DNA of 64,000 nt from Ariolimax columbianus (GCA_036924085.1 JAVGWX010000002.1:49551416-49615415); one strand, 5' to 3'; positions 1-11,477 are shown, counted from the stretch's first letter. Notes: a model not told the origin generated them from the letters alone. Program-made: numbers and translations.

Positions 1-159
1 TTGTAAAGCAGTTCTATGCTGCTAATGTAATAGAAAATGCACTGCTCGATCAAACACTCTTTATCAAGTATGTATAACAATCTGAGCCTTTTTGGGTCTG
101 CTATGTTTTTTAAGTGCGATCCTTTGGAGACATATTGTTCTCATCAGGCATTGCTTCGT

Positions 160-760
160 TAACTATTCTTCATGTGGCCCTTAACCCATTAACTATGTTT
201 CATGTGGTCCTTAACCCATTAACTATGTTTCATGTGGCCTTTAACCCATTAACTATACTTCATGGGGCCCTTAACACATTGACTATGTTTCATGCGACCC
301 CTAGTTCATTCGGCCCTTGGACCATTAATTATACTTCGTGTGGTACTTGCTCCATTGACGATACTTTATCTGGCTCAAGCCCCATTTACTATGCATGGTG
401 TGCTCCCTTGATCCAGTGACTATACCTCACGTAGTTGGCCCTTGATCCACTGACTATACCTCACGTAGTTGGCCCTTGATCCAGTGACTATACCTCACGT
501 AGTTGGCCCTTGATCCAGTGACTATACCTCCCGTAGTTGGCCCTTGATCCAGTGACTATACCTGACGTAGTTCTTGGTCCATTAATTTGTCATCATTCGG
601 CCCTTGGACTATTAACAATACTTCATGTGGCCGTTGGTCCTTTACTTTGTCAGCAGTCGGCCTTTGCTCCATTGACATTGCTTCGTGTGACTTTTGGTCC
701 ATTGACTTGTCATCTTTCGGCCATTGGACCATGAACTGTAATTCGTGCGGTTACAAAATA
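160..760. repeat. Degenerate minisatellite, 30-bp then 34-bp units
   Basis: From about 160 to 330 a roughly 30-bp unit built on CCCTTAACCCATTAACTATG recurs. From about 398 to 570 a 34-bp unit (TTGGCCCTTGATCCAGTGAC plus 14 bp) runs five times nearly unchanged. It then decays into related units to about 760. The shared words (CCATTGAC, ACTATAC, CATGTGG) suggest one parental unit. Open frames here are repeat artefacts. Confidence 0.85.
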
Positions 761-769
761 GTAGCATAA

Positions 770-1380
770 TGACATACAATTACCTCAATTTCTGCATGTA
801 CACCCATTGCTGGGGGTCTGTATGGAAGGATCTTAGGGTTGAGGAATAAAGGTAGCGTGTCCATGCAGTCTATACGCAGTGTACAGTTTATCTTTTTATT
901 TTTACCTCTGATTGTAAAAAAATAAAAATATTAGACGTTAAAAGGATTTAAAAACCGTGTTCACTTGATAACGACGCCCGTATCACAACCAGTTGGCCAG
1001 ATAGTTTTGCAGATAGCTGCCAAAACAATATATACAGTAACAGCACCTGCAGATACACAAGGAACTGAATCCGAAAAGATGACCTGGCAGATGAATGCAG
1101 TTCTCAAGCATACCAGTAACCTCGAGCAGAGACAGCGTGTGTCCAGTCTCTAGTAACAGAAGTCTGAAAATGTTATCTGTAACTGTGCCTACTAAGCCGC
1201 GGAAAATGCGCCACACACAAACTTGCTAGTAGTAGCTAAGTGAAACTCAGAAAGGCAACCCATGGAAGACATGGGAAGCACCATCTAATGGCCGACCAGA
1301 TAGACAACACAAAGATACCTTTTGGTTACCTTGAATCAGGTTGAATACCAGCATAAATAAAATAAAAGAGGAAAAGGGAA
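770..1380. other. No recognisable feature
   Basis: I see no family similarity here. Short open frames on both strands (for example 965-1153 plus) lack any motif or convincing splice context. Confidence 0.5.
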
Positions 1381-1445
1381 AGAGGGAGGGAGAGAGAGAG
1401 ACAGGGAGAGAGAGAGAGAGAGAAATATTGAAAAACAGAGAGAGA
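1381..1445. repeat. Purine-rich (GA)n low-complexity tract
   Basis: GA/GGGA-rich simple sequence, all purines on the plus strand except a few interruptions. Confidence 0.85.
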
Positions 1446-1507
1446 TTGTTTGCTTATGTGTACGATTGTGTGTGTATTATTAATGTTTATATGGATTTAA
1501 ATAGTGT

Positions 1508-2610
1508 TGGAACGATTAATCGGCAGATAATCCGTAATTGGCCATAATTTCAGCATATCGACCTGCTAATCGGTTTTGATAATCGATCTTTCTCGTTTTT
1601 TATTATTATTACTAGGCATGATCACGTATTGGATAAAGTACCCAAATCACAGTTACACAAAAAAGGTGCGTGAGGAACAGCTGTAAATCAACAGATAACT
1701 ATGCCGTATCAGTCTGGGATTTTGATACAAACTGGTGTTCAAACGACACAGACCTCCACCAATTGACACTTCGTGGAAGATACAGAGCACGAGAAGATTA
1801 CACAATAACGGAAAATAAACGTAGTCAAAAATGTATAAATGACACCTGACAATCGCGTGGCAAATCCCTGATTATAATGTACTACTTGTTTCGTATAGAG
1901 TGGTATGATTACTAAGGACACTGCTGTTTTTTTTAAAAGTGAGGCTGGCCGGCTGTTTCACTCTCTGCTACCCAGCGCTTCGCTCACGTGGTACACACTA
2001 TAGGAACATTTTGTTTACGTCATTGCATTAAGCAGTGCTTATAGAACTATAGGAACACTTTCTAAGCCCATCAGTGTTAAAAAAAAACTAAGTATTGATG
2101 GTAGATATAATTAAGAGAACAACGTTTAATGTTGTATAATGTATACCCCTTTTAATTTGTATCGGTACAGCTCCATAATTGTAAATAATTTGGAAATATT
2201 TTCATAAATTACTGACAATTAACTGCAATACCCATTTATATCACAGTGGTTAGCGCGCTGGCTTCGCATCTGAGTGGTCCTGGGTTCATTCCCCAGTTGA
2301 GGCGGTAATGTTTTTTTCAGACCGCAATGGCTCCCGGGTCGACCCAGCCTTAAATGGGTACCGGTTCAGTCCGGGAAGTAAAAGCGACGACGGAGAGGAG
2401 ATGGCTACCGCCCTCATATAGCCGAGCCTTTGAGATATGAGATCGCTAACACCTCACACCCCTACTGCAGTAATGCTATGGGATACTTTACTTTACTTTT
2501 ACATTATATGTAATTGACTGCCGATTAATCGGTATCGTTCGATGCGGCAAGGCAGCTTTAACCGATAGTCGGCCAATTTGCGTATCGGTGCAACCTTAGT
2601 TTTAACATTT
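1508..2610. mobile_element. Possible decayed DNA transposon/MITE bounded by ATTAATCGG-rich ends
   Basis: The left end (about 1508-1600) carries GGAACGATTAATCGGC, TTGGCC and several ATCG words. The right end (about 2520-2610), read in reverse complement, carries CCGATTAATCGGC, TTGGCC and TTGCACCGAT. This looks like a loosely conserved inverted pair, with a SINE lying inside. The match is imperfect, no transposase is present, and the palindromic core weakens the argument. Confidence 0.2.
2240..2505 (+). mobile_element. tRNA-derived SINE, family A
   Basis: The 5' part resembles a tRNA-derived pol III promoter: an A-box-like GTGGTTAGCGCGCTGG followed about 30 bp later by a B-box-like GGGTTCATTCC. 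A body follows with AAATGGGTACCGGTTCAGTCC and GAGATGGCTACCGCCCTCAT, and the tail is TTACTTTACTTTTAC. The same body words recur at 25140-25375, and the AAATGGRTACCTG word recurs near 4640 and 24465. Possible flanking duplication AATTAACTGC/AATTGACTGC is imperfect. Confidence 0.75.
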
Positions 2611-2864
2611 TTTGGTCAAATTTTGGGACTGTTCAATCAGGCATTCCTCTTTGGGTATTTTATATCGCGCTTGATATTTAAAATATGCAGCATCCAGGCC
2701 AAAACTCTAGTGAAGCATTATATATTACTTAGTTTTGGTGAGGGCTGCAGCCGCGTAAACTACAGGACTGCCAAAACAACTGAGTTGTTTAACTTCAAAA
2801 TTAGAAATTGTCAACATGGTATTGCCATGTTGTGAAAAGTTTATATTATGTTCCTTAACTATAA

Positions 2865-3010
2865 CTGCGGGGGTAGTTCTTCCTGAGAAGTTAGGTGCTC
2901 GCCTCTGAAGAAATAAACGAGCAAACTTAAGAACGAACAGATGGGTGTTCGAATCCCTTAAGATTCAAGCTTCCTCTGGTTTCAATAAAGGTGAAATCGG
3001 CGCCTAGTCC
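2865..3010 (+). mobile_element. SINE-like fragment
   Basis: GTTAGGTGCTCGCCTCTGAA resembles an A-box region and GTGTTCGAATCCCTTAAG contains a good B-box (GTTCGAATCC). The following TTCAAGCTTCCTCTGGTTTC resembles the equivalent place at about 24785. Only weak evidence for a family. Confidence 0.4.
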
Positions 3011-3795
3011 TATCGGAGACGTACAATAAACTCGGAGAACCCGGATATACGATGTGCACATATAAGAACCCCTGACATTTTAAAAACGAAAAGAGCAGAC
3101 TGTTAGCCGATGTCATGACAGCAATTCTAAAGGTAACGAAAGTCCTAACCAAAAGTTCAACAGGAATCTTCTTCATCATGTAACGACACACTCAATTTCA
3201 CGGGTGAATAAAATAAACAAAAAGAACCTCTACACCTCCAGGGATATATGAGAAAAGACTAAGAAATGAGATGTCCCTTAATCATAACAGCAACGCCTTA
3301 GATAAGTATGTATGTATTTTATATGTGCAATTTTATCCTCTCCAGGATATACGGCTCTGAAATGCATGTAATCTCGTGCTATTCATATAGGCAAACACAA
3401 GTCGTATGTGGTGTACATCCGGCGCTGTAAATGAAAACGTAAAATACAATATTTTAGCTAATAACTGTTATTTTAAACTTAGTACCAAAAGAAGAAGACA
3501 TATTTAATTTCTGTCATAACTGTTTTATTTACTTGATTAATTTATGAATCTCCCTCTATACTTATGTTCGGACAGGTGTTTTATAATAACAATTAAATAC
3601 ATCAGCACTTATCAGGAGCTGCGATAATAGTAGTCTATCGCGAGTGAAGAAGGCGGCAGGTTCAGGTTTGTGTAGTGAGACGTAACTGCGTAAGGATTTC
3701 TATGTTCTGTCCTATCCTGGATCAGTAAACCCTACCGCATGACGGGCACACTTGGACATCGTTGGTAGCCATGATGTTCTGTGGGGCGCTGCATC
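3011..3795. other. No recognisable feature
   Basis: AT-rich sequence. An antisense frame at 2982-3191 has no recognisable motif. Confidence 0.4.
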
Positions 3796-3799
3796 GATA

Positions 3800-4110
3800 T
3801 TTTCTACTCAACGAGGCGAGCACCTTGTGTGATTGCAGAGAGTTTTGATGAGCGGTCCAAAAGCGATCGACTCCCTAGATGCATCATTATTATGTAGATC
3901 TATCAAGAAGGCCTTTAGCTAATTATTGTTTCTTTTCCTCTGCCCACGTGATGGACGCTTGCATGTCTCGAGTATACCATAAAGCAGTTCTTTAGACAGG
4001 CAGTGATCAGGACTGCTAAGAACATGCCCAGCGTAGTAGTTAATGCAATGTCTACCCAGCCTGGCAAACTAGGTTCAATCAGCAGTTGATGCAGGACATG
4101 CTTCGATCGC
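3800..4110 (-). pseudogene. LINE reverse transcriptase C-terminal fragment
   Basis: Minus-strand translation gives the pattern seen at the C-terminus of many APE-type LINE ORF2 proteins: a degraded AGHV(xR)M-like word, PDHCLSKELLYGILE (family form LPK.LLYGEL), then KRPSRGQRKRNNN in place of GKR..GGQKKR.KD, and LKAFLIDLHNND. The palm domain is absent and stops interrupt the frame. It resembles the fragment at 18130-18575. Clade not assigned. Confidence 0.6.
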
Positions 4111-4114
4111 AAAC

Positions 4115-4569
4115 GAGTTCGGCGTCAAACCAGCCTACACAATTGGGTTTCAGAGCAATTCTTGAAAGGATAAAGGAGGTCGGCGTGATGCTGACCAAAT
4201 CACCTCCTAGTGCGTCGCTGATTAAAGAAAAATATGGTCTTAACATCATATTCACCAAAATGCCATAGTGTGTGCAAACATGATCCTTTACTTAGCAGGG
4301 TAAATCACAGACCAACTGCCACACGATCAAGATGATATACGCGTCTTCATATAACAGAAATGACAAGGTATATAGCTGAAAGCGGACTGCATCGTCAAAA
4401 TGAGGGAAACCCCTTTTAATGAAGAAAGATTTAACCCAATTCAAAGTTTTCCCACAGCAGACACTGTCGTCTTGGATGAAGTGTTAAAGAACTCACAGTA
4501 CAATGTCTCAGCTTAATATGGATTATAGTGACACGTTTTCTTTCTCGCTGCCTTTTCTTTTTTTACTGT
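4115..4569. other. No recognisable feature
   Basis: A frame overlapping 4086-4268 and another near 4400-4510 (plus) have no recognised motif or clear splice sites. Confidence 0.35.
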
Positions 4570-4665
4570 AAGTCAGGTATCCATTTACAGTTTCGTACAC
4601 AAGAATGAACTTGGTACACAATCCTGTCTCCTAACCACTCTGCCACTTAGACGATTTAAGAAAGA
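4570..4665 (-). mobile_element. SINE family A fragment
   Basis: Read on the minus strand it begins with a consensus A-box, TGGCAGAGTGGTTAGG, then a decayed B-box region (GTTCATTCTTG), then CTGTAAATGGATACCTG, the internal word shared with the other family A copies. The 3' body is missing. Confidence 0.6.
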
Positions 4666-5140
4666 ATGAAGGTTTGCACGTATTACCTGAATGTCACGCC
4701 GACCCTGCTGTTATATCTATGTCATAATGTCATGTCATATCCCGGTTGCTGTAACTGATATCCCTGTCAGATTTGACAGTTACCGGAAGGTATCACTAAC
4801 CTCGAACGTCGAGTTTTAAATGGGGGATTAGAACAGACGCGTATATAGGCGTGTCAGTGACGGACTATATTACCACATAAAACCGTATTCAGTTCTGAGA
4901 CACTGATTGCAAATACTTCCCATTACATACCGCCCTTCCCGCTATCTAGATCCAGCATATCTTTTCAATGTTGACGTAATAAGACACCCTAACTGTCGTA
5001 GGACGAAATGTTGTGCGACGATGGCTTCTACAGTCTCAGCTTTGGCGGTCAAAGTAAAGTAATTGTTGGATTCGCAGGTGTGCGGCCAGGTGGTCGATGT
5101 ACGCGATAAGTCGTGCGTGTGATGTTTACGAGTTCGGTGG
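4666..5140. other. No recognisable feature
   Basis: Unique-looking sequence; nothing supported on either strand. Confidence 0.35.
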
Positions 5141-5230
5141 TCGCTCAATCGGCATTCGCTCAATCGGTAGTCGCTCAATCGGCATTCGCTCAATCGGTAG
5201 TCGCTCAATCGGTAGTCCCTCAATCGGTAG
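5141..5230. repeat. 15-bp minisatellite, 6 copies
   Basis: Six units of TCGCTCAATCGGTAG (some ending GGCAT), abutting the 5' edge of a LINE fragment. Unit length divisible by three keeps frames open across it in both directions. Confidence 0.95.
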
Positions 5231-5945
5231 TCGATCTGAAGACTGTATCTGCACAGACTTATGGCATGGAGATGAACGCAGAAATGACAAAGTTGATGAC
5301 AAACAATACTGATGGAATTAACGATGTTATCATAGCAAATGGACAGGATCTTGAAACAGTAAACTGTTTCAAATATCTTTATTCAACAATCAGTGATAAG
5401 GGATCGAAACCAGGGGTCCTGGCCATAATAACACAAACAACAGCAGCGCTTGCACGATTGAAACATATATGGAAAGATAAACGACTTTCCCTCGCCTTAA
5501 AGATTAGACTAATGCTCACTGGTTCTTCCGATCTTCCTCAACGCCTGCGAAACATGGACTATTACAGCAGACCAGATAATAATTCAGGCTATGGAGATGA
5601 GATGTTTTAGAAGACTCTAAAATATCACTTACAAAGACCGTATCACAAATGATGAAGTAAGATGTAGAATGGAGAATGCAAGAGGACTGTACAACGACTT
5701 CCTCACAACGAAAGTTGACTTGATATGGCTACGTCTCGAGGTCCAATGTACTATTACAGGACACAGTTACGGGCAAGCAAAGGCGAGGACGTTCGAGAAG
5801 ACGATGGAAAGACAACATCCATGAATGGAAAAACCTACGACCCGTGGAGGCACAAAAGGCGACAACAGACAGAGAGGGATGGCATAGGATTGTGGAGGTG
5901 ACAATACGGGTGCCCTAGTGATCTTAGGAGGTCAAGAGATGAACT
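5231..5945 (+). pseudogene. LINE reverse transcriptase C-terminal half
   Basis: The frame starting after the 15-bp array encodes the end of the RT palm and the connection region: YGMEMNAEMTKLMTNNTDGI (family form YGMEIS.EKTKLMTN), LETVNCFKYLYSTISDKGSK (family FKYLG), ALARLKHIWKDKRLSLALKI. After the stop near 5610 other frames continue with YKDRITNDEV and a degraded RRRGRQ..RW region. No FADD box remains. The YGCETWT word is replaced by an out-of-frame stretch. An eroded, 5'-truncated copy. Confidence 0.75.
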
Positions 5946-6249
5946 GAACTGAGTCGCTCAAAAAAACTTTCTGATTGACCGTCAGACGTCATCCAATAGT
6001 TAATAATATAATAATAGCTGACAGTCAAGACTTTCCACGACTAAGAACACTGTTTGAGAATGTATGCTTGAGAGATTAGCACAAAGACCTGATTATGACG
6101 GGCATTCGCTGCAAGCATATCTAAAAGATCACATAACTTTCCGCACTAAATGAAGAGCGCTGTACATGTAAATGTAATACCATTGTAGATACTGCTGATG
6201 GAGATAATGTGTTAGAGAAACCATTGTACTAAACAACTGGTGGCGTTGG
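5946..6249. other. No recognisable feature
   Basis: Nothing supported here on either strand. Confidence 0.35.
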
Positions 6250-6390
6250 CAGTTCCCTTGCATGTCTTTACTCCACTAACAGCAGGCTGTACAATCATTT
6301 CCAGCTGGGTCGACTGAAGTATGTCAGTAGCGGGGTTCGAACACAGTGAGAAATGAACGCTCTATCTCTCTGCTAATCAAATGATTAAAG
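6250..6390 (-). mobile_element. SINE-like fragment, probably family A
   Basis: On the minus strand GCAGAGAGATAGAGCGTTCA is followed by GTGTTCGAACCCCGC, a good B-box, and then CCCAGCTGGAAATGATTGTA, resembling the CAGCTGTAAATGGRTACCTG word. Eroded, with no tail or flanking repeat seen. Confidence 0.45.
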
Positions 6391-6870
6391 TTTTTGTATC
6401 AGGTAGAATTGTACTGAAAGTATGTACCGTTACGCACAATGTTAAACACTTTGCACGCTTAGCCTTGAAACAGGGAATACTCATTTATAAGAGCAGTGAG
6501 AAACTTTTGCATTGCTCATATTCTGTTTGTTTACTAACAAGATTGACATGGTATTAAGGTATAGATAAAAGTAAACGGTTGCATTCGACAGAGTAGTCGT
6601 TACGCTTTCTAAACACAATATGCTAGGCTGGCAAGCGTGTAATGTGTTTATAATCTGTTTGATTTCGAGTAAGTGGAGCTCAAGCTCGTAAGAGCTGTAA
6701 TAATGACTGCATACTATTAGGGAAAACAGCTCAGATCAACCATAGCAAAAAGGCAGGTGTGTTAGTTCTTCAGAAAAAACAGAGAAGCGCGAAGGACAAT
6801 TAAGGGGCACCAACTTGAACATAAGGGCCACACTTTAGTAACTTGGCATTGTTTAGCGTCGTACACTATT
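6391..6870. other. No recognisable feature
   Basis: AT-rich, unrecognised on either strand. Confidence 0.35.
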
Positions 6871-7225
6871 ATACAAAGCACACTGCACGGAGGTAAAACA
6901 CAAATTCAGGGCAAGAAACAATACAATCTGCAATCTGACTGCACTAGGAGCATCCCCAACGGTGCACCGATCATCAGCTCTTGCACTTTGTCTATCAGCA
7001 GCAGAATATGCGGCACCATTATGGAACACGTCTTCAGACACTAAATACGTTGATGTAGCAGTAAATGATGAGGCGTGCCGTATTGTGGCAGAGTGCCTTA
7101 AACCAATGACAGATAAAAAGGTTTTCGCAATCGCTGGCATCGAAGCTAACGGAAAAAAAATAATCCTGCGATAAAAGGATACCAACCACAGCAAGGACGA
7201 CTGAAATCAAGGAAAAGCTTTCTGA
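6871..7225 (+). pseudogene. LINE RT C-terminal (thumb) fragment
   Basis: Plus-strand translation reads KFRARNNTICNLTA, then SALALCLSAAEYAAPLWNTS, then ACRIVAECLKPM. This matches a well-known region after the RT palm of CR1/Jockey-group LINEs (TLR.SALAL.YS.AEYCAPVW..S.HT..VD, then RI.TGCL.PTP). It ends in KSRKSFLKTVQSS, where a 34-bp repeat begins. Frame mostly open from 6962; ORF2 otherwise absent. Confidence 0.75.
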
Positions 7226-7440
7226 AAACCGTACAGTCATCAGAGCAGAACCATGAGCGAAACCGTACAGTCATCAGAGCAGAACCATGAGCGAAACCGT
7301 ACAGTCATCAGAGCAGAACCATGAGCGAAACCGTACAGTCATCAGAGCAGAACCATGAGCGAAACCGTACAGTCATCAGAGCAGAACCATGAGCGAAACC
7401 GTACAGTTCTCAGAGCAGAACCATGAGCGAAACCGTATCG
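7224..7440. repeat. 34-bp minisatellite, about 6 copies
   Basis: Unit GAAACCGTACAGTCATCAGA plus GCAGAACCATGAGC, almost identical between copies. The first unit is continuous with the LINE reading frame just upstream, so the array seems to have grown from LINE coding sequence. Confidence 0.95.
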
Positions 7441-7611
7441 ATAAGTGACATCCGAAAAGCAGTGAAGAGTGAATGGACAATGAAGAAGAACTTGTTAAAA
7501 GAATAATTTGTCATACAATATGCGGGAAGCTCTAAACAGATTAAGAAAGGGAGTATCCAGGTGTCGGTCGAACCTTAAAACAATGGGATTATCCGGGAAA
7601 ATATTGTTTGC

Positions 7612-7935
7612 CAATGTAGAGTGACACAAGACCCAGCACACCTGGGCTTAAACGTCCCAGAATGTGTAGTTACACACGACCTAGCACACCTGGGCTTAAA
7701 CGTCACAGAATGTTGAGTCAGACAAGGCCTAGCACACCCGGGCAAAACTGTCACGTAGTGTGGGGTCATACAAGACCTAGCACACCTGGGCTTAACTGCC
7801 ACGTAGTGTGTGGTCGGTCACACAAGACCTAGCACACCTGGGCTTAACTGTCACGTAGTGTGGGGTCACACAAGACCTAACACACCTAGGCTTAACTGTC
7901 AAGTAGTGTGGGGTCGCACAAGTCCTAGCTCACAT
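7612..7935. repeat. 48-bp minisatellite, about 6.5 copies
   Basis: GCACACCTGGGCTTA recurs at about 7636, 7684, 7732, 7780, 7832 and 7880: spacing 48 bp with one 52-bp step. Units also share GTCACGTAGTGTGGGGT. Confidence 0.95.
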
Positions 7936-8149
7936 GCGTACCTGTCACAGAGTTGAGAATTTCTGGACAATTGAAGATTTGATGCTGACCAACTAAAGAG
8001 AATCATTTGTGGATGGTATTTGATCAAACAGTGCGAATTTCTTGACACTGTGAACAAGTAAGTACAAACTTGAGTTCGTAAGTGAGGCGTTTCGCAATAC
8101 TGGTTCGGCTGAACTAACATACCTTGCGCCTTCGCGTTCTATGTACAGG

Positions 8150-8206
8150 TACACTTCCTCCGTGTTCGCTTTCGGACGTCAACTTGAAAATAACGAAAGA
8201 AAGCTG
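8150..8206 (-). pseudogene. RNase H-bearing LINE 3'-end remnant
   Basis: GCTTTCGGACGTCAACTTGA and GAAAGAAAGC match the 3' terminal segment of the minus-strand LINE at 61605 (GCTTTCAGACGTCAACTTGA ... AAAGAAAGCAGC) and more loosely those at 12183 and 41900. Only the last 60 or so bases survive. Confidence 0.5.
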
Positions 8207-8261
8207 TAGTAAACCTGCAGATGTTCATATCTATAGAGATTGACCAGGGATCGTACTGGTG

Positions 8262-8540
8262 GTGACCAGTGATGGTATTGGTGATGGCAAGTGATGGTAT
8301 TGGTGGTGACCAGTGATGGTATTGGTGGTGACCAGTGATGGTATTGGTGATGACCAGTGATGGTATTGGTGGTGACCAGTGATGGTGTTAGTGGTGACCA
8401 GTGATGGTGTTGGTGATGGCCAGTGATGGTACTGGTGATGGCCAGTGATGGTATTGATGGTGACCAGTGATGGTATCGGTAGTGATCAGTGCGGGTACTA
8501 GTGGTGACCAGGCATGGTACTGGTGGTGACCTGGGATGTG
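8262..8540. repeat. 22-bp minisatellite, about 12 copies
   Basis: Unit GACCAGTGATGGTATTGGTG plus GT, with T/C and GAT/GGT variants. Strongly G+T-rich on the plus strand. Confidence 0.95.
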
Positions 8541-8794
8541 TTTATTTGTTCCTCGTATGTTTGGCAGTTATCTAGCAGATATTCTGCTGTCGGTAACGCC
8601 ATTATCAGTTGCAGCAGACAGAACTAGGCCCCCATCTGACGTACACGTTGCGTACTGGAATCAGACTGTTTAACAGCAGCCTGGTCAATGACTGACTGTC
8701 TTCTAACTATTTCAGCAATTTACTGCAAAATGTTTCTTATCCGACGGCAACGCCGTCTTCTTACGTCGAGTACTACTTATGTCAGTTCTTTACT

Positions 8795-9925
8795 ACAGCT
8801 CTACACTAGGAGCTTTATCTGTTCTACATTAGGGGCTTTATCTCTTCTACATTAGGGGATTTATCAGTTCTACATTAGGGGCTTTATCAGTACTACATTA
8901 GTGACGTTATCTGTTCTACCTTAGGGACTTTATCAGTTCAACATTAGGGGATTTATCTGTTCTACATTAGGGGATTTATCTGTTCTACATTAGGTGATTT
9001 ATCAGTTCTATATTAAAGACTTTATCTGTTCTACATTAAGGGCTTTATCAGTTCTACATTAAGGGATTTATCTGTTCTACATTAGGGGATTTATCAGTTC
9101 TACATTAGTTGCTTTATCTGTTCTACCTTAGGGACTTTATCAGTTCAACATTAGGGGATTTATCTGTTCTACATTAGGGGATTTATCTGTTCTACATTAG
9201 GTGATTTATCAGTTCTACATTAAAGACTTTATCTGTTCTACATTAAGGGCTTTATCAGTTCTACATTAAGGGATTTATCTGTTCTACATTAGGGGCTTTA
9301 TCTCTTCTACATTAGGGGATTTATCAGTTCTACATTAGGGGCTTTATCAGTACTACATTAGTGACGTTATCTGTTCTACCTTAGGGACTTTATCAGTTCA
9401 ACATTAGGGGATTTATCTGTTCTACATTAGGGGATTTATCTGTTCTACATTAGGTGATTTATCAGTTCTACATTAAAGACTTTATCTGTTCTACATTAAG
9501 GGCTTTATCAGTTCTACATTAAGGGATTTATCTGTTCTACATTAGGGGATTTATCAGTTCTACATTAGTTGCTTTATCTGTTCTACCTTAGGGACTTTAT
9601 CAGTTCAACATTAGGGGATTTATCTTTTCTACATTAGGGGATTTATCTGTTCTACATTAGGTGATTTATCAGTTCTACATTAAAGACTTTATCTGTTCTA
9701 CATTAAGGGCTTTATCAGTTCTACATTAAGGGATTTATCTGTTCTACATTAGGGGATTTATCAGTTCTACATTAGTTGCTTTATCTGTTCTGCATTAGGG
9801 ACATTATCAGCTCTACATTAGGGACTTTATCAGCTTTACATTAGGGACTTTTATCAGCTTTACATTAGCGATTTTATCAGTTCTACATTGGGGACTATCA
9901 GCTCTACACTAGGGACTTTATCGTA
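8795..9925. repeat. 23-bp minisatellite with higher-order structure
   Basis: About 49 units of GGGGCTTTATCAGTTCTACA plus TTA and variants. Variant units recur in order: the GTACTACATTAGTGACGTTA variant at about 8890 and 9350 (460 bp = 20 units), and the TAGTTGCTTTATCTG variant at about 9108, 9568 and 9775 (460 bp, then 207 bp = 9 units). This is a higher-order repeat made by block duplication. Confidence 0.95.
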
Positions 9926-10214
9926 AAATTATGTCAACGTCATTATTTGGCGCAGGCACCTATTGATGCAATCTTCAACTTTTTCGTTGTAGTCTTCGTT
10001 TCCCCCTTCCCCCCTACCCCACTCAGTCTGTTCTTTGCCGGGATGCCATAATGATTTTGTGCCCACTGTATTCCAGTTCTTTTCAACCAGTAACACAATT
10101 TATAAATAAATTGGAGAGTTGGCAAAAGAAGCGAAAGAAGGTGTGGGAAAAGAAAATATGAAAGACATGTACATAGGTCATGAAAATAACATCACGTGAT
10201 GACAATCAGTTTGT

Positions 10215-10470
10215 ACAGGGAGACACGGTACTACTAACTTAACTTAACCTATGTATACTGGTTTAGAAGACTCTGCAGAGTCTGTATGCAACCAGTTTCT
10301 TTAACTAAATTTGATCTAAAAATAACTCAGTGGGTGCATTATATTTTTCAATGCATTAACCCATCATGCTCCAACTATTTCTTTTGATAATGCATTCCAA
10401 GCATTCACCACTCTGTGACTAAAAAATATATTTACTAATATCTACCAGAGATTCATTCACCTATCGCGAG
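10215..10470 (-). pseudogene. CR1/Rex1-like LINE 3'-end fragment
   Basis: On the minus strand the sequence contains GTGGTGAATGCTTGGAATGC (the FS..VVNAWN region of CR1-group LINEs) and ends ACTCTGCAGAGTCTTCTAAA CCAGTATAC. The same 3' terminal word ends the element at 57290 and the fragment at 39336-39400. Confidence 0.7.
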
Positions 10471-10779
10471 AGCAATTCAGACAAGATCGGCAGTAAATCT
10501 AACAGGTATATACTTGTATGTGTGTTCATGAACAGTTTCTTTTCTTTTCTCACTCAACTTTTAAAATATGACTTATAGATTGTATTTGTGATGCAACAGA
10601 TAAATATGCAGACGCTACTAAATAAGTAAAGCAGTGACAATAATAGGAAAGACAAATAAATTGTAAGCCCTCAGAAAATATAAACAAAATAACAGAATAG
10701 AAAATTCTTGAATCAAAACATGCCTGTCCCCGTCAGTCAATTGACCTCAATATTATATATATTATATACGGATACAAGA
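10471..10779. other. No recognisable feature
   Basis: Unrecognised AT-rich sequence between two LINE fragments. Confidence 0.35.
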
Positions 10780-11462
10780 TCCCAGAGATAATATTCACTA
10801 ATCATACCGCGAAACTATCAAACAGTCCAGAGAGGTTAGCGCAGCTAATTGCACCGTTAAGCAGAGATATATCCTAAATCAAAACCTGTTTGTAAACATC
10901 AACAAAACAAAGATAATGACCACTGAATAAACAAGAATTAATATAAATTCAAAGCCGTGGGTGTGGAAATAGAACAGGTCATGAACTTTGAGTATCTGGG
11001 CTCCAGAATTGACAACATTGACGAATGTTCAAAAGAAATAAGAATGAGATTGGCAATGACAATGTAGAGGCTACACAACCTGAAGAAACTTTGGCAGAAT
11101 GCCAACAAACCAAGAAAAGTTAACATTTTGAATGTGTTTTTTTTCGTGGCAGCATATGGCTGTGAAACCTGGACAGTTTTCCAAATCTCAAGGAAAAGAA
11201 TCGAGTCTTTCGGGTGAAAATGTTATAGAAGGGTTCTCAGAACACCGTTGACCGAATACAAGAAGGATGGAAGCATTCGACAAGAGTTGGAAATAGAGAA
11301 GAACTGGTTCATATATTCCACAATGAACAAAAAATTGAAATACTTTGGTCACAACAAACAACACAACGATCTTGAACGGAAATGCTAGGTAAGGTGTCCG
11401 GCAAGAGAGGCAGACAAAGAAGGCGATATCACCAAGATGTCAAGGAAGTCTTCGACATGACT
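10780..11462 (+). pseudogene. RTE/BovB-like LINE fragment
   Basis: This copy runs parallel to the element at 55780-56850. Shared words include NLFVNINKTKIMTT, FEYLGSRIDN, AAYGCETWT and KRGRQRRRYHQD. Many stops are present and the FADD region is lost. At the site where the 55-57 kb copy is split by a SINE, this copy is continuous (CGAGTCTTTCGGGTGAAAAT), so it serves as the empty-site comparison. It ends about 15 bp before a (TA)n tract. Confidence 0.8.
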
Positions 11463-11475
11463 CTGCATGTTTGTT

Positions 11476-11477
<2 letters not shown>

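Noticed and set aside
2240..2320. Functional tRNA gene
   Set aside because: A- and B-box words are present but the sequence continues into a SINE body and the cloverleaf arms do not pair well.
8795..9925. CRISPR-like regular repeats
   Set aside because: Direct tandem arrays without unique spacers, in a eukaryotic context with no cas genes.
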